Source: JBLNDJ01 sp050261515
Lineage (GTDB): Bacteria > Acidobacteriota > Terriglobia > Bryobacterales > Bryobacteraceae
Assembly: GCA_050261515.1 (NCBI GenBank)
Contig: JBLNDJ010000057.1
Location: 26,624-90,623, forward strand
Direction of reading: 5' to 3'
DNA length: 64,000 nucleotides
The position numbers and the translations under genes were made by a program. Below the pieces are notes generated by a model. It worked only from the letters and a program-made list of their open reading frames with translations, did not search any database and was not told where the DNA came from. Within the stretch, counting starts at the first letter, position 1. The number at the start of each line of letters is the position of its first letter. Positions 1 to 7,779 of this stretch are shown here, piece by piece.

Positions 1-44
1 ACCGCCCGCGCGCGCAGTTCAGCTGCGCGGCGCGCGGGAGCGGT
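1..44. repeat. GC-rich inverted repeat
   Basis: Bases 1-18 and 24-44 form a long, almost perfect hairpin made of CG alternation, with a 5-nt loop (TTCAG). It lies just upstream of the first gene. No T-run follows it on either strand, so it is not a classical Rho-independent terminator. It may still mark the end of an upstream transcript outside the window. Confidence 0.4.
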
Positions 45-64
45 CTCTGGCGGAACCAGGTTCG

Positions 65-484
65 ATGAGACAGTTTACCGGGGAATTGCGCGTTCCGACG
101 CGCGGGAAAGGCCTGTACGAGATCACGCGCGAAATCGAAGCCTGGGCGGGAAAGCAGCCGGTCCCGACCGGGCTGTTGACCGCGTTCATCCAGCACACGT
201 CGGCATCGCTGGTGATCCAGGAAAACGCCGATCCGGACGTGGTGCGCGACCTGGACGACTTTCTGGGGCGGCTGGCGCCGGAGGGCGATCCACGCTATCG
301 CCACAACGACGAGGGGCCGGACGACATGCCGGCGCATATACGGGCGGCGCTCACCCAAAGCAATGTGTCGATTCCCCTGATCGGAGCGCGGCTGGCGCTC
401 GGAATGTGGCAGGGCATCTATGTTTTCGAGCACCGGGCGAGGACGCACGAGCGTAGTGTAGTTCTACACCTAATAGGCGATTAA
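65..484 (+). CDS. YjbQ/UPF0047 family protein
   Basis: A 139-residue protein of the YjbQ (UPF0047) family, the usual family length. Family hallmarks are visible: TAFIQHTSASLVIQENADPD near residues 39-58, the RYRHNDEGPDDMPAHI segment that carries metal-binding His/Asp residues, and the closing GMWQGIYVFEHR. Some family members were given a weak thiamine-phosphate synthase activity, but the physiological role is unsettled, so no pathway is assigned. The ATG is preceded by GGTTCG with only a weak ribosome site. The gene stands alone; the next gene is separated by an A/T-rich gap. Confidence 0.85.
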   Translation: MRQFTGELRVPTRGKGLYEITREIEAWAGKQPVPTGLLTAFIQHTSASLVIQENADPDVVRDLDDFLGRLAPEGDPRYRHNDEGPDDMPAHIRAALTQSNVSIPLIGARLALGMWQGIYVFEHRARTHERSVVLHLIGD

Positions 485-651
485 GGGCAGGCGCAATTAG
501 GGATAAACAATTCAGGATAATCAGCACTTTAAACTCCCTTGCGTTTTTAAAAGTTCGGTGACAGACTGTGGGCAGCCGGGCGTTCGCGTCCTCAAAATTG
601 CTGCCGGCGCCTTTCCCCGCTTTGGGGACGCAGAGCAGGACTGGAGTCGCT

Positions 652-2256
652 ATGACAGCGTCCTTGCCGGAAGAACCGGAGCGAGTCGAGGCGCTACGCA
701 GGTATCGCATCCTCGACACCCCGCCTGAAACCGCTTTCGACCACGTGACGCGCCTCGCGGCCGAGTTGCTACGGGTTCCGTTTTCGGCGATCGTGTTCGC
801 TGACCGGGACAGGGCATGGTGCAAATCGCGCCGGGGGGTCGAGCTGGTGGAGATGGAGCGCGCAGGTTCCTTCACCGCGGAGGTCATCCTCGGCGACCGG
901 GTTCTGGCCGTGGAGGACGCGCGGGAGGACGGGCGGTTCGCTGAGCATCCGCTGGTGGCGCGCGAGCCGGGAATTCGTGCTTATGCGGGCGCGCCGCTGA
1001 AGACGGTCGAAGGGTTCCGAGTCGGGTCGTTGTGCGCGATGGACACGCGCCCGCGAGTGTTCGACCAGGCGGCGCTGCGGGTTCTCGAAGGACTGGCGTC
1101 GATCGTCATGGATGAAATGGAGCTGCGCCTGGAAACACGGGAGTCCGTCGACTACGCGGAGCAACAGCGGTTGCGGCCGGGGCTGTGGGCGGCGGCTTTC
1201 AATTCGGCCGCGCTCGGGGTCACGATCACGGGCGAGGACGGCTGGTTCGTGGACGTGAACCCGGAATATTGCAGGCTGACGGGTTATCCGCGTGAGGAGC
1301 TGATCGGACACCACTTCACGCTCGTGCTGCCGGCCGGGCTGCGAGACGAGGCGCTGCGGGCGCACAGCGCCTTCATCGAGTCCGAGAAGCGCGGGCCTTC
1401 GGAATGGCAGATCCGGCGCAGGGACGGGATGCTGGTCGACATACATCTCACCTCGGCGCGGTTCGTTTCCGAAGACGGGGCGCGGTTCCGGATCTCGACC
1501 CTGACCGACGTGACTGCCATCAAGGAGTTCGAGGAGCAGTTGCGCCACGCCGAGAAAATGGAGGCGGTGAGCCGGCTGGCGGGAGGCGCCGCGCACGGAT
1601 TCAACAACCTGCTGACGATCGTGACCGGCTATAGCCAGCTTCTGAGCGCGAGCATCGAGGAAACCGACCCGCTGCGCATTTATGCGGACGAGATCGGGGC
1701 GGCGGCGGACCGTGCGGCGGCGCTGAGCAACAAGCTGCTGACGTTCAGCCGGCGGCGGTTCGGGGCGCCGGAACGGCTGGATGTCAATGCACTGCTGACG
1801 GCGGCCGTGCCGGCAGTGTGCGCGGGGCTGCCGTCGAACATCGAGGTTGCCACCGAGCTGGCCGGCGGACTCGCGCCGGTTTACGCCGACCGCGCGTACC
1901 TGGAGCAGGCGCTGCGCGACCTGATGGCGAACGCGCGTGAGGCCATGCCGAAAGGAGGGCGGATCACGATTCGCACCTCCGCCATGACTGTGGGCGAAGA
2001 GCCGGGGCCGCCCGCCGGCGCGCTGCGTTCGGGCCACTATATTGTGATCGCGGTCGAGGACAACGGGGAAGGCATCGACGCCGAGACCAAGAAGCATCTG
2101 TTCGAGCCGTTCTTCACGACCAAGGGCGTGGGGAAGGGCACCGGCCTCGCAATGATTTACGGCATGGTCAAACAGTTCGGGGGCGAGGTGAAGATCACGA
2201 GCGCCCCGGGGCAGGGGACGTTGGTGAGTTTGTATTTGCCGGCGATGAAGGTCTGA
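652..2256 (+). CDS. GAF-PAS sensor histidine kinase
   Basis: A soluble sensor histidine kinase of about 535 residues. The N-terminal GAF domain (about 10-165) begins with the common ALRRYRILDTPPE opening. A PAS domain follows (about 185-300), then a HisKA-type dimerisation helix and a GHKL ATPase with an N-box (RDLMANAREAMP), G1 (VEDNGEGID) and G2 (GKGTGLAMIYGM). There is no receiver domain. In the H-box the phospho-acceptor His315 is followed by Gly (AHGFNN), where this kinase type normally has Asp (AHDFNN). ATG 652 is preferred over GTG 568 because GGAG sits 8 nt upstream and homology starts right after it. No response regulator is adjacent, so its partner must be elsewhere. Confidence 0.85.
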   Translation: MTASLPEEPERVEALRRYRILDTPPETAFDHVTRLAAELLRVPFSAIVFADRDRAWCKSRRGVELVEMERAGSFTAEVILGDRVLAVEDAREDGRFAEHPLVAREPGIRAYAGAPLKTVEGFRVGSLCAMDTRPRVFDQAALRVLEGLASIVMDEMELRLETRESVDYAEQQRLRPGLWAAAFNSAALGVTITGEDGWFVDVNPEYCRLTGYPREELIGHHFTLVLPAGLRDEALRAHSAFIESEKRGPSEWQIRRRDGMLVDIHLTSARFVSEDGARFRISTLTDVTAIKEFEEQLRHAEKMEAVSRLAGGAAHGFNNLLTIVTGYSQLLSASIEETDPLRIYADEIGAAADRAAALSNKLLTFSRRRFGAPERLDVNALLTAAVPAVCAGLPSNIEVATELAGGLAPVYADRAYLEQALRDLMANAREAMPKGGRITIRTSAMTVGEEPGPPAGALRSGHYIVIAVEDNGEGIDAETKKHLFEPFFTTKGVGKGTGLAMIYGMVKQFGGEVKITSAPGQGTLVSLYLPAMKV

Positions 2257-2314
2257 CGGCCAACCGCCGATGGCCTGCCTTATATCGTGCTATCTTGTGC
2301 GGGAAGGAGCACGA

Positions 2315-3280
2315 ATGGGCATCTCAAGACGCGAATTCATTGAAACGGCCGCTCTAGGCGGCGTTGTCGCTTCCTCCGGCATTGCCGGGGAAAAGGGCAA
2401 GCTGCCGACGCGCACCCTGGGACGCACCGGGGCGAGGGTTTCGATACTGGCGTTCGGGTCCGGGAGCCGGTTCCTCAGCTACGACGACGATAAGGCGCTC
2501 GAGGTCCTGAACCGGGCCATCGACCGGGGCATTACTTACGTCGATACGGCCTACGGGTACGGCGACGGCAAGAGTGAGGAGCGCGTCGGCAAGGTCATGA
2601 AGACGCGCCGCAAGGAGGTGTTTCTCGCCACCAAGTGCAACGTGCGGGGCGCCGACGAGGCGATGCGCCAGATCGAGGGAAGCCTGAAACGGCTTCAGAC
2701 CGATCACGTCGATTTGTTGCACGCGCATGCTCTCGCGGATGCGAAAGACCTGGCCGCGATCGAGGCGCCGGACGGCGTGCTCAAGGTCCTCTACAAACTG
2801 CGGGACCAGAAGGTCGCTCGCGCGATCGGGATCACGTGCCACGCCGATCCCGCCGTGCTCAAGATGGCGCTCGAGCACAACGATTTCGACTGCACGCAGA
2901 TGGCTCTGAACGCCTGCCTGGTGGGTATGGGCGACATACAGAACGACCGCAAGCCTCCGTTCGCTCCGACCAGCTTCGAGCACGTGGCGCTGCCCGTGGC
3001 GCGGCGCAAGAACATGGGCGTCATCGCGATGAAAGTGTTCGCACAGGATCACCTGGCGGGCAAAGCGCCGTTCGAAAAGCTGCTTCGGTACTCGATGTCG
3101 CTGCCGGTGACGACCGCGGTGGTCGGGATGCCGAAGGTCGAGTTCCTCGACGCGAACATCGAAGTGGCGCGGAACTTCAAGCCGATGCCCGCCGAGGAGA
3201 TGCGGCAGCTTTCGACCGAACTGGCGACGAATTACAAGGCTTCGATCGATCGCTTCTTCATGGACCATATCGACGCCTGA
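2315..3280 (+). CDS. Tat-exported aldo/keto reductase
   Basis: A 321-residue NAD(P)-dependent aldo/keto reductase with an N-terminal twin-arginine type signal (SRREFIE followed by an Ala/Gly-rich stretch). The TIM-barrel tetrad is visible: Asp and Tyr in YVDTAYGYG, Lys in LATKCNV and His in LLHAHAL. Such exported reductases are common in Acidobacteria and Planctomycetes; the substrate is unknown. ATG 2315 is chosen over the upstream start at 2270 because GGAAGGAG lies 6-8 nt before it and the Tat motif starts there. The cofactor would have to be loaded before export, as is usual for Tat substrates. Confidence 0.85.
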   Translation: MGISRREFIETAALGGVVASSGIAGEKGKLPTRTLGRTGARVSILAFGSGSRFLSYDDDKALEVLNRAIDRGITYVDTAYGYGDGKSEERVGKVMKTRRKEVFLATKCNVRGADEAMRQIEGSLKRLQTDHVDLLHAHALADAKDLAAIEAPDGVLKVLYKLRDQKVARAIGITCHADPAVLKMALEHNDFDCTQMALNACLVGMGDIQNDRKPPFAPTSFEHVALPVARRKNMGVIAMKVFAQDHLAGKAPFEKLLRYSMSLPVTTAVVGMPKVEFLDANIEVARNFKPMPAEEMRQLSTELATNYKASIDRFFMDHIDA

Positions 3281-3289
3281 GCGGGATCA

Positions 3290-4432
3290 GTGACGAAACC
3301 GGCGCGGCCGTTTGCCTTCACCCATCTCTACCTGGAGAACTGGAAGAACTTCACGCGGGTGGAGGCGGATCTGCGGCGCCGGACCCTCATCGCCGGACCG
3401 AACGCCTGCGGCAAAACGAATCTGCTGGACGCGCTGCGGTTCCTTCGGGACTTGGTGCAGCCGGGCGGGTTTCAGGAAGCCGTGCGGAGGCGCGGGGGCA
3501 TTCCCCGGCTGCGGTGCCTGGCGGCGCGGCAGCATCCCGACGTGCTCGTATCGGTGCAGGCGGGGCCTGACGAGGACGGGCCCGACTGGGAATATGAGCT
3601 ACAGTTCACGCAGGAAAATCTGAAGCGGCCGGCGATTCTGCGCGAGCGCGTGACGCGCGCGGGCGAGGACGTGCTGCTGCGTCCGGACGAACGCGACCAG
3701 GAGGATCCGCACCGGCTGACCGGGACCGCGCTCGAGAATGCGCATTCGAACCGCGAGTTTCGTGAGCTGGCCGAGTTCTTCGCGTCGATTCGCTATGTGA
3801 ACGCCGTGCCGGAGTTGATCCGGAATCCGGAACGGTCCGTGGGGCGGAGCGACGATCCGTTCGGCGGCAATTTGCTCGAGCAGATCGCGGGCACGGCGGA
3901 AAATATACAGGCCGCGCGGCTGCGGCGGATCCGGGACGCGCTCCAAAGCGTGATGCCGCACCTGGAAGGCCTCGAAATCCGGCGGGATTCGCGCGGGGCG
4001 CCGCACCTGCGGGCGCGGTACGGGCACTGGCGGCAGTTCGGGGCATGGCAGGGCGAGGAACAGCTTTCCGACGGAACACTGCGGCTGATCGCGCTGTTGT
4101 GGGCGGCGCTCGATGGGACCGGTCCGCTGCTGGCGGAGGAGCCGGAGCAGTCGCTCGATCCGGCGGCCGCGCGCGAGCTGATGCCAATGGTGCGAGCGCT
4201 CGGGCGGCGCTCCGAGCGGCAGATGCTGATCGCGACGCACTCGAAGGAACTGCTGGCGGACGAGCGCATCGCGCCCGAGGAGGTCCTGCTGATGGTTCCG
4301 GGCGAGGAGGGGACGGCGGTCGAGCCGGCGGCGTCGCGCGAGGACGCGGCCGCGCTGCTCGACGGGTGCTTCCGGCCGGAGCCGGAGGCGGAGTTCGACG
4401 AGAATCAACTGGCGCTGTTTGAGGAACTCTGA
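3290..4432 (+). CDS. RecF/SMC-like AAA ATPase
   Basis: A 380-residue ABC-type ATPase of the AAA_21/RecF-like kind. It has Walker A (GPNACGKTN, residues about 35-43), an ABC signature (LSDGTLRLIALL), Walker B (LLAEEPE) and a switch His (LIATHSKELL). The region between the motifs is short, without a long coiled coil, so it is not an SMC or RecN protein. GTG 3290 starts 9 nt after the preceding stop. Solitary ATPases of this family often pair with a nuclease (OLD/TOPRIM or HNH), but none is adjacent. The 3' end overlaps the convergent NDH-2 gene by 28 bp. Function unknown; DNA repair or defence are possible. Confidence 0.7.
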   Translation: MTKPARPFAFTHLYLENWKNFTRVEADLRRRTLIAGPNACGKTNLLDALRFLRDLVQPGGFQEAVRRRGGIPRLRCLAARQHPDVLVSVQAGPDEDGPDWEYELQFTQENLKRPAILRERVTRAGEDVLLRPDERDQEDPHRLTGTALENAHSNREFRELAEFFASIRYVNAVPELIRNPERSVGRSDDPFGGNLLEQIAGTAENIQAARLRRIRDALQSVMPHLEGLEIRRDSRGAPHLRARYGHWRQFGAWQGEEQLSDGTLRLIALLWAALDGTGPLLAEEPEQSLDPAAARELMPMVRALGRRSERQMLIATHSKELLADERIAPEEVLLMVPGEEGTAVEPAASREDAAALLDGCFRPEPEAEFDENQLALFEEL

Positions 4433-5733
4433 CTTTTCCGCCTCGCAAAGGGCAGCGGGCTCGGGCCGGTGATCAGACGGGCGCGGCGGTTGAAAGTAAA
4501 GTATGAGAACGACCACTGGATGAGCACCAGCAGCCGGTTCTCGAATCCGATCAGGTACGCCAGGTGGACGAACAGCCAGGTGATCCAGGCGATCCAGCCG
4601 CTGAAGTGGAGACGGCCGAACTGGCCGACGGCTTTCGCGCGTCCGATGGTGGCGAGTGAGCCTTTATCGAAGTAGCGGAAGGGCGGGGGTGCCGGCTTTC
4701 CGTCGAGGCGGGCTTCGATGACTCTTGCGACGTAGCGGCCTTGCTGCATGGCGACCGGTGCGAGGCCGGGCAGCGCGGCGCCGTCCTGCTCGGCGTGCGC
4801 GAGGTCGCCCACTACAAAGAGTTCCGGGTGATTGGGGAGGGTGAGGTCCGGGGCGACCACGATGCGGCCTCCACGGTCGAGTTCCGCTCCGGCTCGTTGG
4901 GCCAGGATGCGGCCTAGCGACGACGATCGTACTCCCGCGGCCCAGATCGCGGTGCGGGCCTGGATGCGCATGGGCAGGCCGCTATTGGGAACGCAGGTGA
5001 CGCCCGCTTCGTCGATTTCGGTGACCATGCAACCGAGCAGGGGGCGGACTCCCAGGCGGACCAGGTCGCGCTCCGCCTTCGCCGAGAGATCCACGGGGTA
5101 TTGCGGCAGCACGTGCGGCGCGTTCTCGATCAAGAAAATGCGCGCTTCTCCGGGATCGATCACGCGGAAGTGGCCTTTGAGCGTGTCTCGCGCGATTTCG
5201 GCGAAGGCTCCGGCGAGCTCGACTCCTGTCGGGCCCGCTCCCACGAGCACGAAGGTCAGCCATGCGCGGCGGCGCTCGGCGTCGGGCTCGCGTTCGGCGG
5301 CTTCGAATGCGACCAGCATGCGGCGGCGGATCTCGGTGGCGTCTTCAACGCTCTTGAGCGGCGGGGCGAGACGCTCCCAATCGGGGTGTCCGAAGTAAGA
5401 GGGCTCGGAGCCCGTGGCGAGAATGAGCGTGTCGTAGGAGACCTCGCCGTCGCTGAGCATGACGCGCCGGCCGGCGAGGTCGAAATCGACGGCTTCTCCC
5501 AGGAGGACTTCGGTGTTGTCCTGCTTGCGGAGGACGGCCCGCACAGGGGCGGCGATGTCTCCGGGCGAGAGGCCTCCGGTGGCGACCTGGTAGAGCAGCG
5601 GCTGGAAGAGGTGGTAGTTGCGGCGATCGAGGATTGTGAGGTCCACGGGCGCCTGGCCGAGTTTCTTTGCGGCTTGCAGACCTCCGAAGCCGGCTCCGAC
5701 GATGACGACTCTGTGGGGCATCGTTGATTTCAC
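4405..5733 (-). CDS. ndh: NADH dehydrogenase type II (NDH-2)
   Basis: A 442-residue single-subunit, non-proton-pumping NADH:quinone oxidoreductase. The FAD-binding motif VGAGFGGLQAAKKL is at the N-terminus and the NADH-binding motif LVGAGPTGVELAGAF at about 165-180. FVVGDLAHAEQDG is the second FAD contact. Near the C-terminus a hydrophobic segment (GWIAWITWLFVHLAYLIGFEN) is the membrane anchor typical of this family. It passes electrons from cytoplasmic NADH to the quinone pool. It converges on and slightly overlaps the upstream ATPase gene, and is divergent from the dcw operon. Confidence 0.9.
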   Translation of the reverse strand: MKSTMPHRVVIVGAGFGGLQAAKKLGQAPVDLTILDRRNYHLFQPLLYQVATGGLSPGDIAAPVRAVLRKQDNTEVLLGEAVDFDLAGRRVMLSDGEVSYDTLILATGSEPSYFGHPDWERLAPPLKSVEDATEIRRRMLVAFEAAEREPDAERRRAWLTFVLVGAGPTGVELAGAFAEIARDTLKGHFRVIDPGEARIFLIENAPHVLPQYPVDLSAKAERDLVRLGVRPLLGCMVTEIDEAGVTCVPNSGLPMRIQARTAIWAAGVRSSSLGRILAQRAGAELDRGGRIVVAPDLTLPNHPELFVVGDLAHAEQDGAALPGLAPVAMQQGRYVARVIEARLDGKPAPPPFRYFDKGSLATIGRAKAVGQFGRLHFSGWIAWITWLFVHLAYLIGFENRLLVLIQWSFSYFTFNRRARLITGPSPLPFARRKSQSSSNSAS

Positions 5734-5788
5734 GGTAGCAGGCGGGGCGGGCGCCCGGCCCGGTGTGTCCGCCGCACAAACAGGCTTG

Positions 5789-5812
5789 TTGCCATCGAGG
5801 GAAAGATGGCAA
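5789..5812. repeat. 8-bp inverted repeat upstream of mraZ
   Basis: A perfect inverted repeat, TTGCCATC, with an 8-nt purine-rich loop, then GATGGCAA. It lies between the divergent ndh and mraZ genes, about 55 bp upstream of the mraZ -35 box. It could be an operator or a hairpin in the ndh leader; nothing nearby identifies a regulator. Confidence 0.4.
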
Positions 5813-5868
5813 TTCCTCCGGTTCGCCTTATATTCGCCTAAATATTTACTTACCTGCCCCGGAACGTA

Positions 5869-5897
5869 TTGAAAAGCCGGAAAGTGGGCCCTACAAT
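5869..5897 (+). promoter_or_regulatory. Main dcw promoter (mraZ)
   Basis: A near-consensus sigma70-type promoter: -35 TTGAAA (5869-5874), a 17-bp spacer, and -10 TACAAT (5892-5897). The expected start of transcription is near 5904, giving a leader of about 33 nt before the mraZ GTG. An A/T-rich stretch (about 5828-5852) upstream could act as an UP element. It drives the dcw operon. Confidence 0.8.
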
Positions 5898-5930
5898 CGA
5901 CTTGTGGCCGTTTTGTGGTGAGATTGGGGC
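5884..5930 (+). promoter_or_regulatory. Candidate MraZ operator (repeated TGG boxes)
   Basis: GTGGGC at 5884, GTGGCC at 5904, GTGGTG at 5915 and TTGGGG at 5924 give TGG cores at 5885, 5905, 5916 and 5925, close to a 10-bp helical phase. MraZ is known to bind TGGGN direct repeats spaced by 10 bp upstream of its own gene. The boxes overlap the -10 region and the transcription start, which suits autorepression. Box sequences and exact phasing are degenerate here. Confidence 0.6.
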
Positions 5931-5936
5931 CAAAAA

Positions 5937-6416
5937 GTGGTGTCAGGATCCTCAGACCAGGTCAGACCGCCTCTCGGCATATACTCGTCGCGCTGCGACG
6001 ACAAAGGCCGGGTGCGCCTGCCCAAGGAGTTCGAGGAGTTCCTGAAGACCTTTCCGGAGCCCGAGTTCTTCGTCACGACGCTCGACGGGAGCATAGGTCG
6101 AATATACCCGATCCAGACCTGGCGGGATAACGAAAAAGTTTTTGAGGAATACGATGAGGACCCCGACGCCGCCGAATCCATCCGCTTCTTTGCGGACCAC
6201 TACGGCGGTGTCTCGACGGTGGACGGGCAGGGGCGCATCCTGGTTCCGCCGGAGCTGAGGCGGAAGATTGGCGTCGAGGACCAGAAAGTTTTCGTCCGGT
6301 TTTACAAGGGCGCGGTGGAACTGTACAGCGAGGCTGAATCCGAGCGGCGTATGCAGCGCGCGGCGGAACTGCTGCCGACGGCGCTGCCCGGGCTGCGGAA
6401 GAGGGGGCTCAAATAG
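5937..6416 (+). CDS. mraZ: Transcriptional regulator MraZ
   Basis: A 159-residue protein with the two SpoVT/AbrB-like half-domains of MraZ, each with a DxxGR motif (DDKGRVRLPKEF at about 21-32; DGQGRILVPPEL at about 98-109). MraZ forms a ring-shaped octamer or dodecamer that binds repeats in its own promoter and represses the dcw operon. The GTG start is preceded by GGGG at 7 nt. The N-terminus is some ten residues longer than in E. coli MraZ. First gene of the operon, 6 nt before rsmH. Confidence 0.9.
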   Translation: MVSGSSDQVRPPLGIYSSRCDDKGRVRLPKEFEEFLKTFPEPEFFVTTLDGSIGRIYPIQTWRDNEKVFEEYDEDPDAAESIRFFADHYGGVSTVDGQGRILVPPELRRKIGVEDQKVFVRFYKGAVELYSEAESERRMQRAAELLPTALPGLRKRGLK

Positions 6417-6422
6417 CCGTGT

Positions 6423-7283
6423 ATGCATATACCGGTGATGTTGAACGAATCCCTGGAGCAGCTGGCGATCCGGCCGGACGGCGTGTACGTGGATGCGACG
6501 GCGGGCCTGGGCGGGCACACGGGCGCGATCGCGTCGCGGCTGGAGACCGGCTTCGTGGTTGCGCTCGACCGGGACGCGGAATCGCTCGCGATGGCGAAGC
6601 AGAACACGGCCGCCTGGAGCGAACGCATACGGTTCGGGCAGGCGCGCTTTTCGGAACTGCGGCAGGCGCTGGCGGCGTGGGGCCTCGAAACGGTGGACGG
6701 GATTCTGGCCGATCTCGGCGTGAGCCGGTATCAGTTGACCGAGCCGGAGCGCGGGTTTTCGTTGGCGGCAGCCGGGCCGCTCGACATGCGGATGGATCGC
6801 AGCGAGGCGGTGACGGCGGCCGAATTGACCAACACGATGAGCGAGAAGGAACTCGCCGATCTCATCTATCACCTCGGCGAAGAAGGGAGGTCGCGGCAAA
6901 TAGCCAGAGCAATCGTTCGGGCGCGGCCGATTCGAGACACGCTGCATCTTGCGCAAGTCGTCGAAGCGGCCATGCCCCGGACGGGCCGTTTGCATCCCGC
7001 GACCAAAACGTTCATGGCGCTCAGGCGCGCCGTGAACCGGGAGACCGAGGAGTTGGACAGCCTGCTCGAGAACGCGCCGGGCTTGCTCCGGAGCGGCGGA
7101 CGGATGGCGGTTATCACGTTCATGTCTCTCGAGGACCGGCAGGTGAAGGAAGCATTCCGGCGGCTTTCGCAGCAGGGACGCGCCCGGCTGCTTACCAAGC
7201 ACGTCATCAAACCAAGCGAGGACGAGACACGAGCGAACCCGGCAGCGAGGAGCGCCAAGCTGCGGGCCGTGGAGATGAAGTAG
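6423..7283 (+). CDS. rsmH: 16S rRNA (cytosine1402-N4)-methyltransferase RsmH
   Basis: A 286-residue SAM-dependent methyltransferase (old name MraW) that methylates N4 of C1402 in the 16S rRNA P-site region. The SAM motif DATAGLGGHTG is at about 24-34. Family signatures include ILADLGVSRYQL, RGFSLAAAGPLDMRMD and TKTFMALRRAVNRE. Its place between mraZ and ftsL is the conserved dcw order. A +1-frame open frame covers the same DNA and is a shadow. Confidence 0.93.
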   Translation: MHIPVMLNESLEQLAIRPDGVYVDATAGLGGHTGAIASRLETGFVVALDRDAESLAMAKQNTAAWSERIRFGQARFSELRQALAAWGLETVDGILADLGVSRYQLTEPERGFSLAAAGPLDMRMDRSEAVTAAELTNTMSEKELADLIYHLGEEGRSRQIARAIVRARPIRDTLHLAQVVEAAMPRTGRLHPATKTFMALRRAVNRETEELDSLLENAPGLLRSGGRMAVITFMSLEDRQVKEAFRRLSQQGRARLLTKHVIKPSEDETRANPAARSAKLRAVEMK

Positions 7284-7296
7284 GGGAGAGATTTTT

Positions 7297-7773
7297 ATGG
7301 CGACTGTAGCGGCATATTTCCGGAGAACGGCGGCGATGGCGCCAGCCATGAGCGGTGAATGGAGCCAGCCGGTGGATACTTTCCGGCTGCGGCCACTCCC
7401 GGGCGAGGACGTCTACTTCTTCTCCAAGAAGATCGATAACAGCCGGGTGGTGCGCGAGGCGGACCCGGCGGCGCGGCGCAAGCAGTGGAAGGCCGGCATC
7501 AAGGGTGTGGCGGTGGCGGCGGTGCTGATCCTGCTGCTTATGCCGAAGGCGCTCGGCCTGGTGGCGGGCTACCAGGTGCACCAGCTTGCGCGCGAGCACG
7601 AAAAGCTCGCCAACGAGAAAATGGTGCTCGAGCTCGAAGAGGCGCGGCTGCTGAGCCCGGACCGCCTGGAGCAGCTTGCGCGCGAACTGCAACTCGTCAA
7701 TCCCGACCCGAAACGCGTCGTGACGCTGAACCCGAAGGTCGACAGCGCGTTGGCCTTGAACGTAACGCAGTAG
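7297..7773 (+). CDS. ftsL: FtsL-like septum protein
   Basis: A 158-residue bitopic membrane protein: a cytoplasmic N-terminus of about 65 residues, one transmembrane helix (about 68-88, VAVAAVLILLLMPKALGL), then a periplasmic heptad-rich helix (VHQLAREHEKLANEKMVLELEEARLL). This topology, the size and the position between rsmH and ftsI fit FtsL, which joins FtsB and FtsQ to activate FtsWI. FtsL sequences are poorly conserved, so the call rests on context and topology. GGGGAGAG lies just upstream of the ATG. Confidence 0.75.
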   Translation: MATVAAYFRRTAAMAPAMSGEWSQPVDTFRLRPLPGEDVYFFSKKIDNSRVVREADPAARRKQWKAGIKGVAVAAVLILLLMPKALGLVAGYQVHQLAREHEKLANEKMVLELEEARLLSPDRLEQLARELQLVNPDPKRVVTLNPKVDSALALNVTQ

Positions 7774-7779
7774 AAAACC

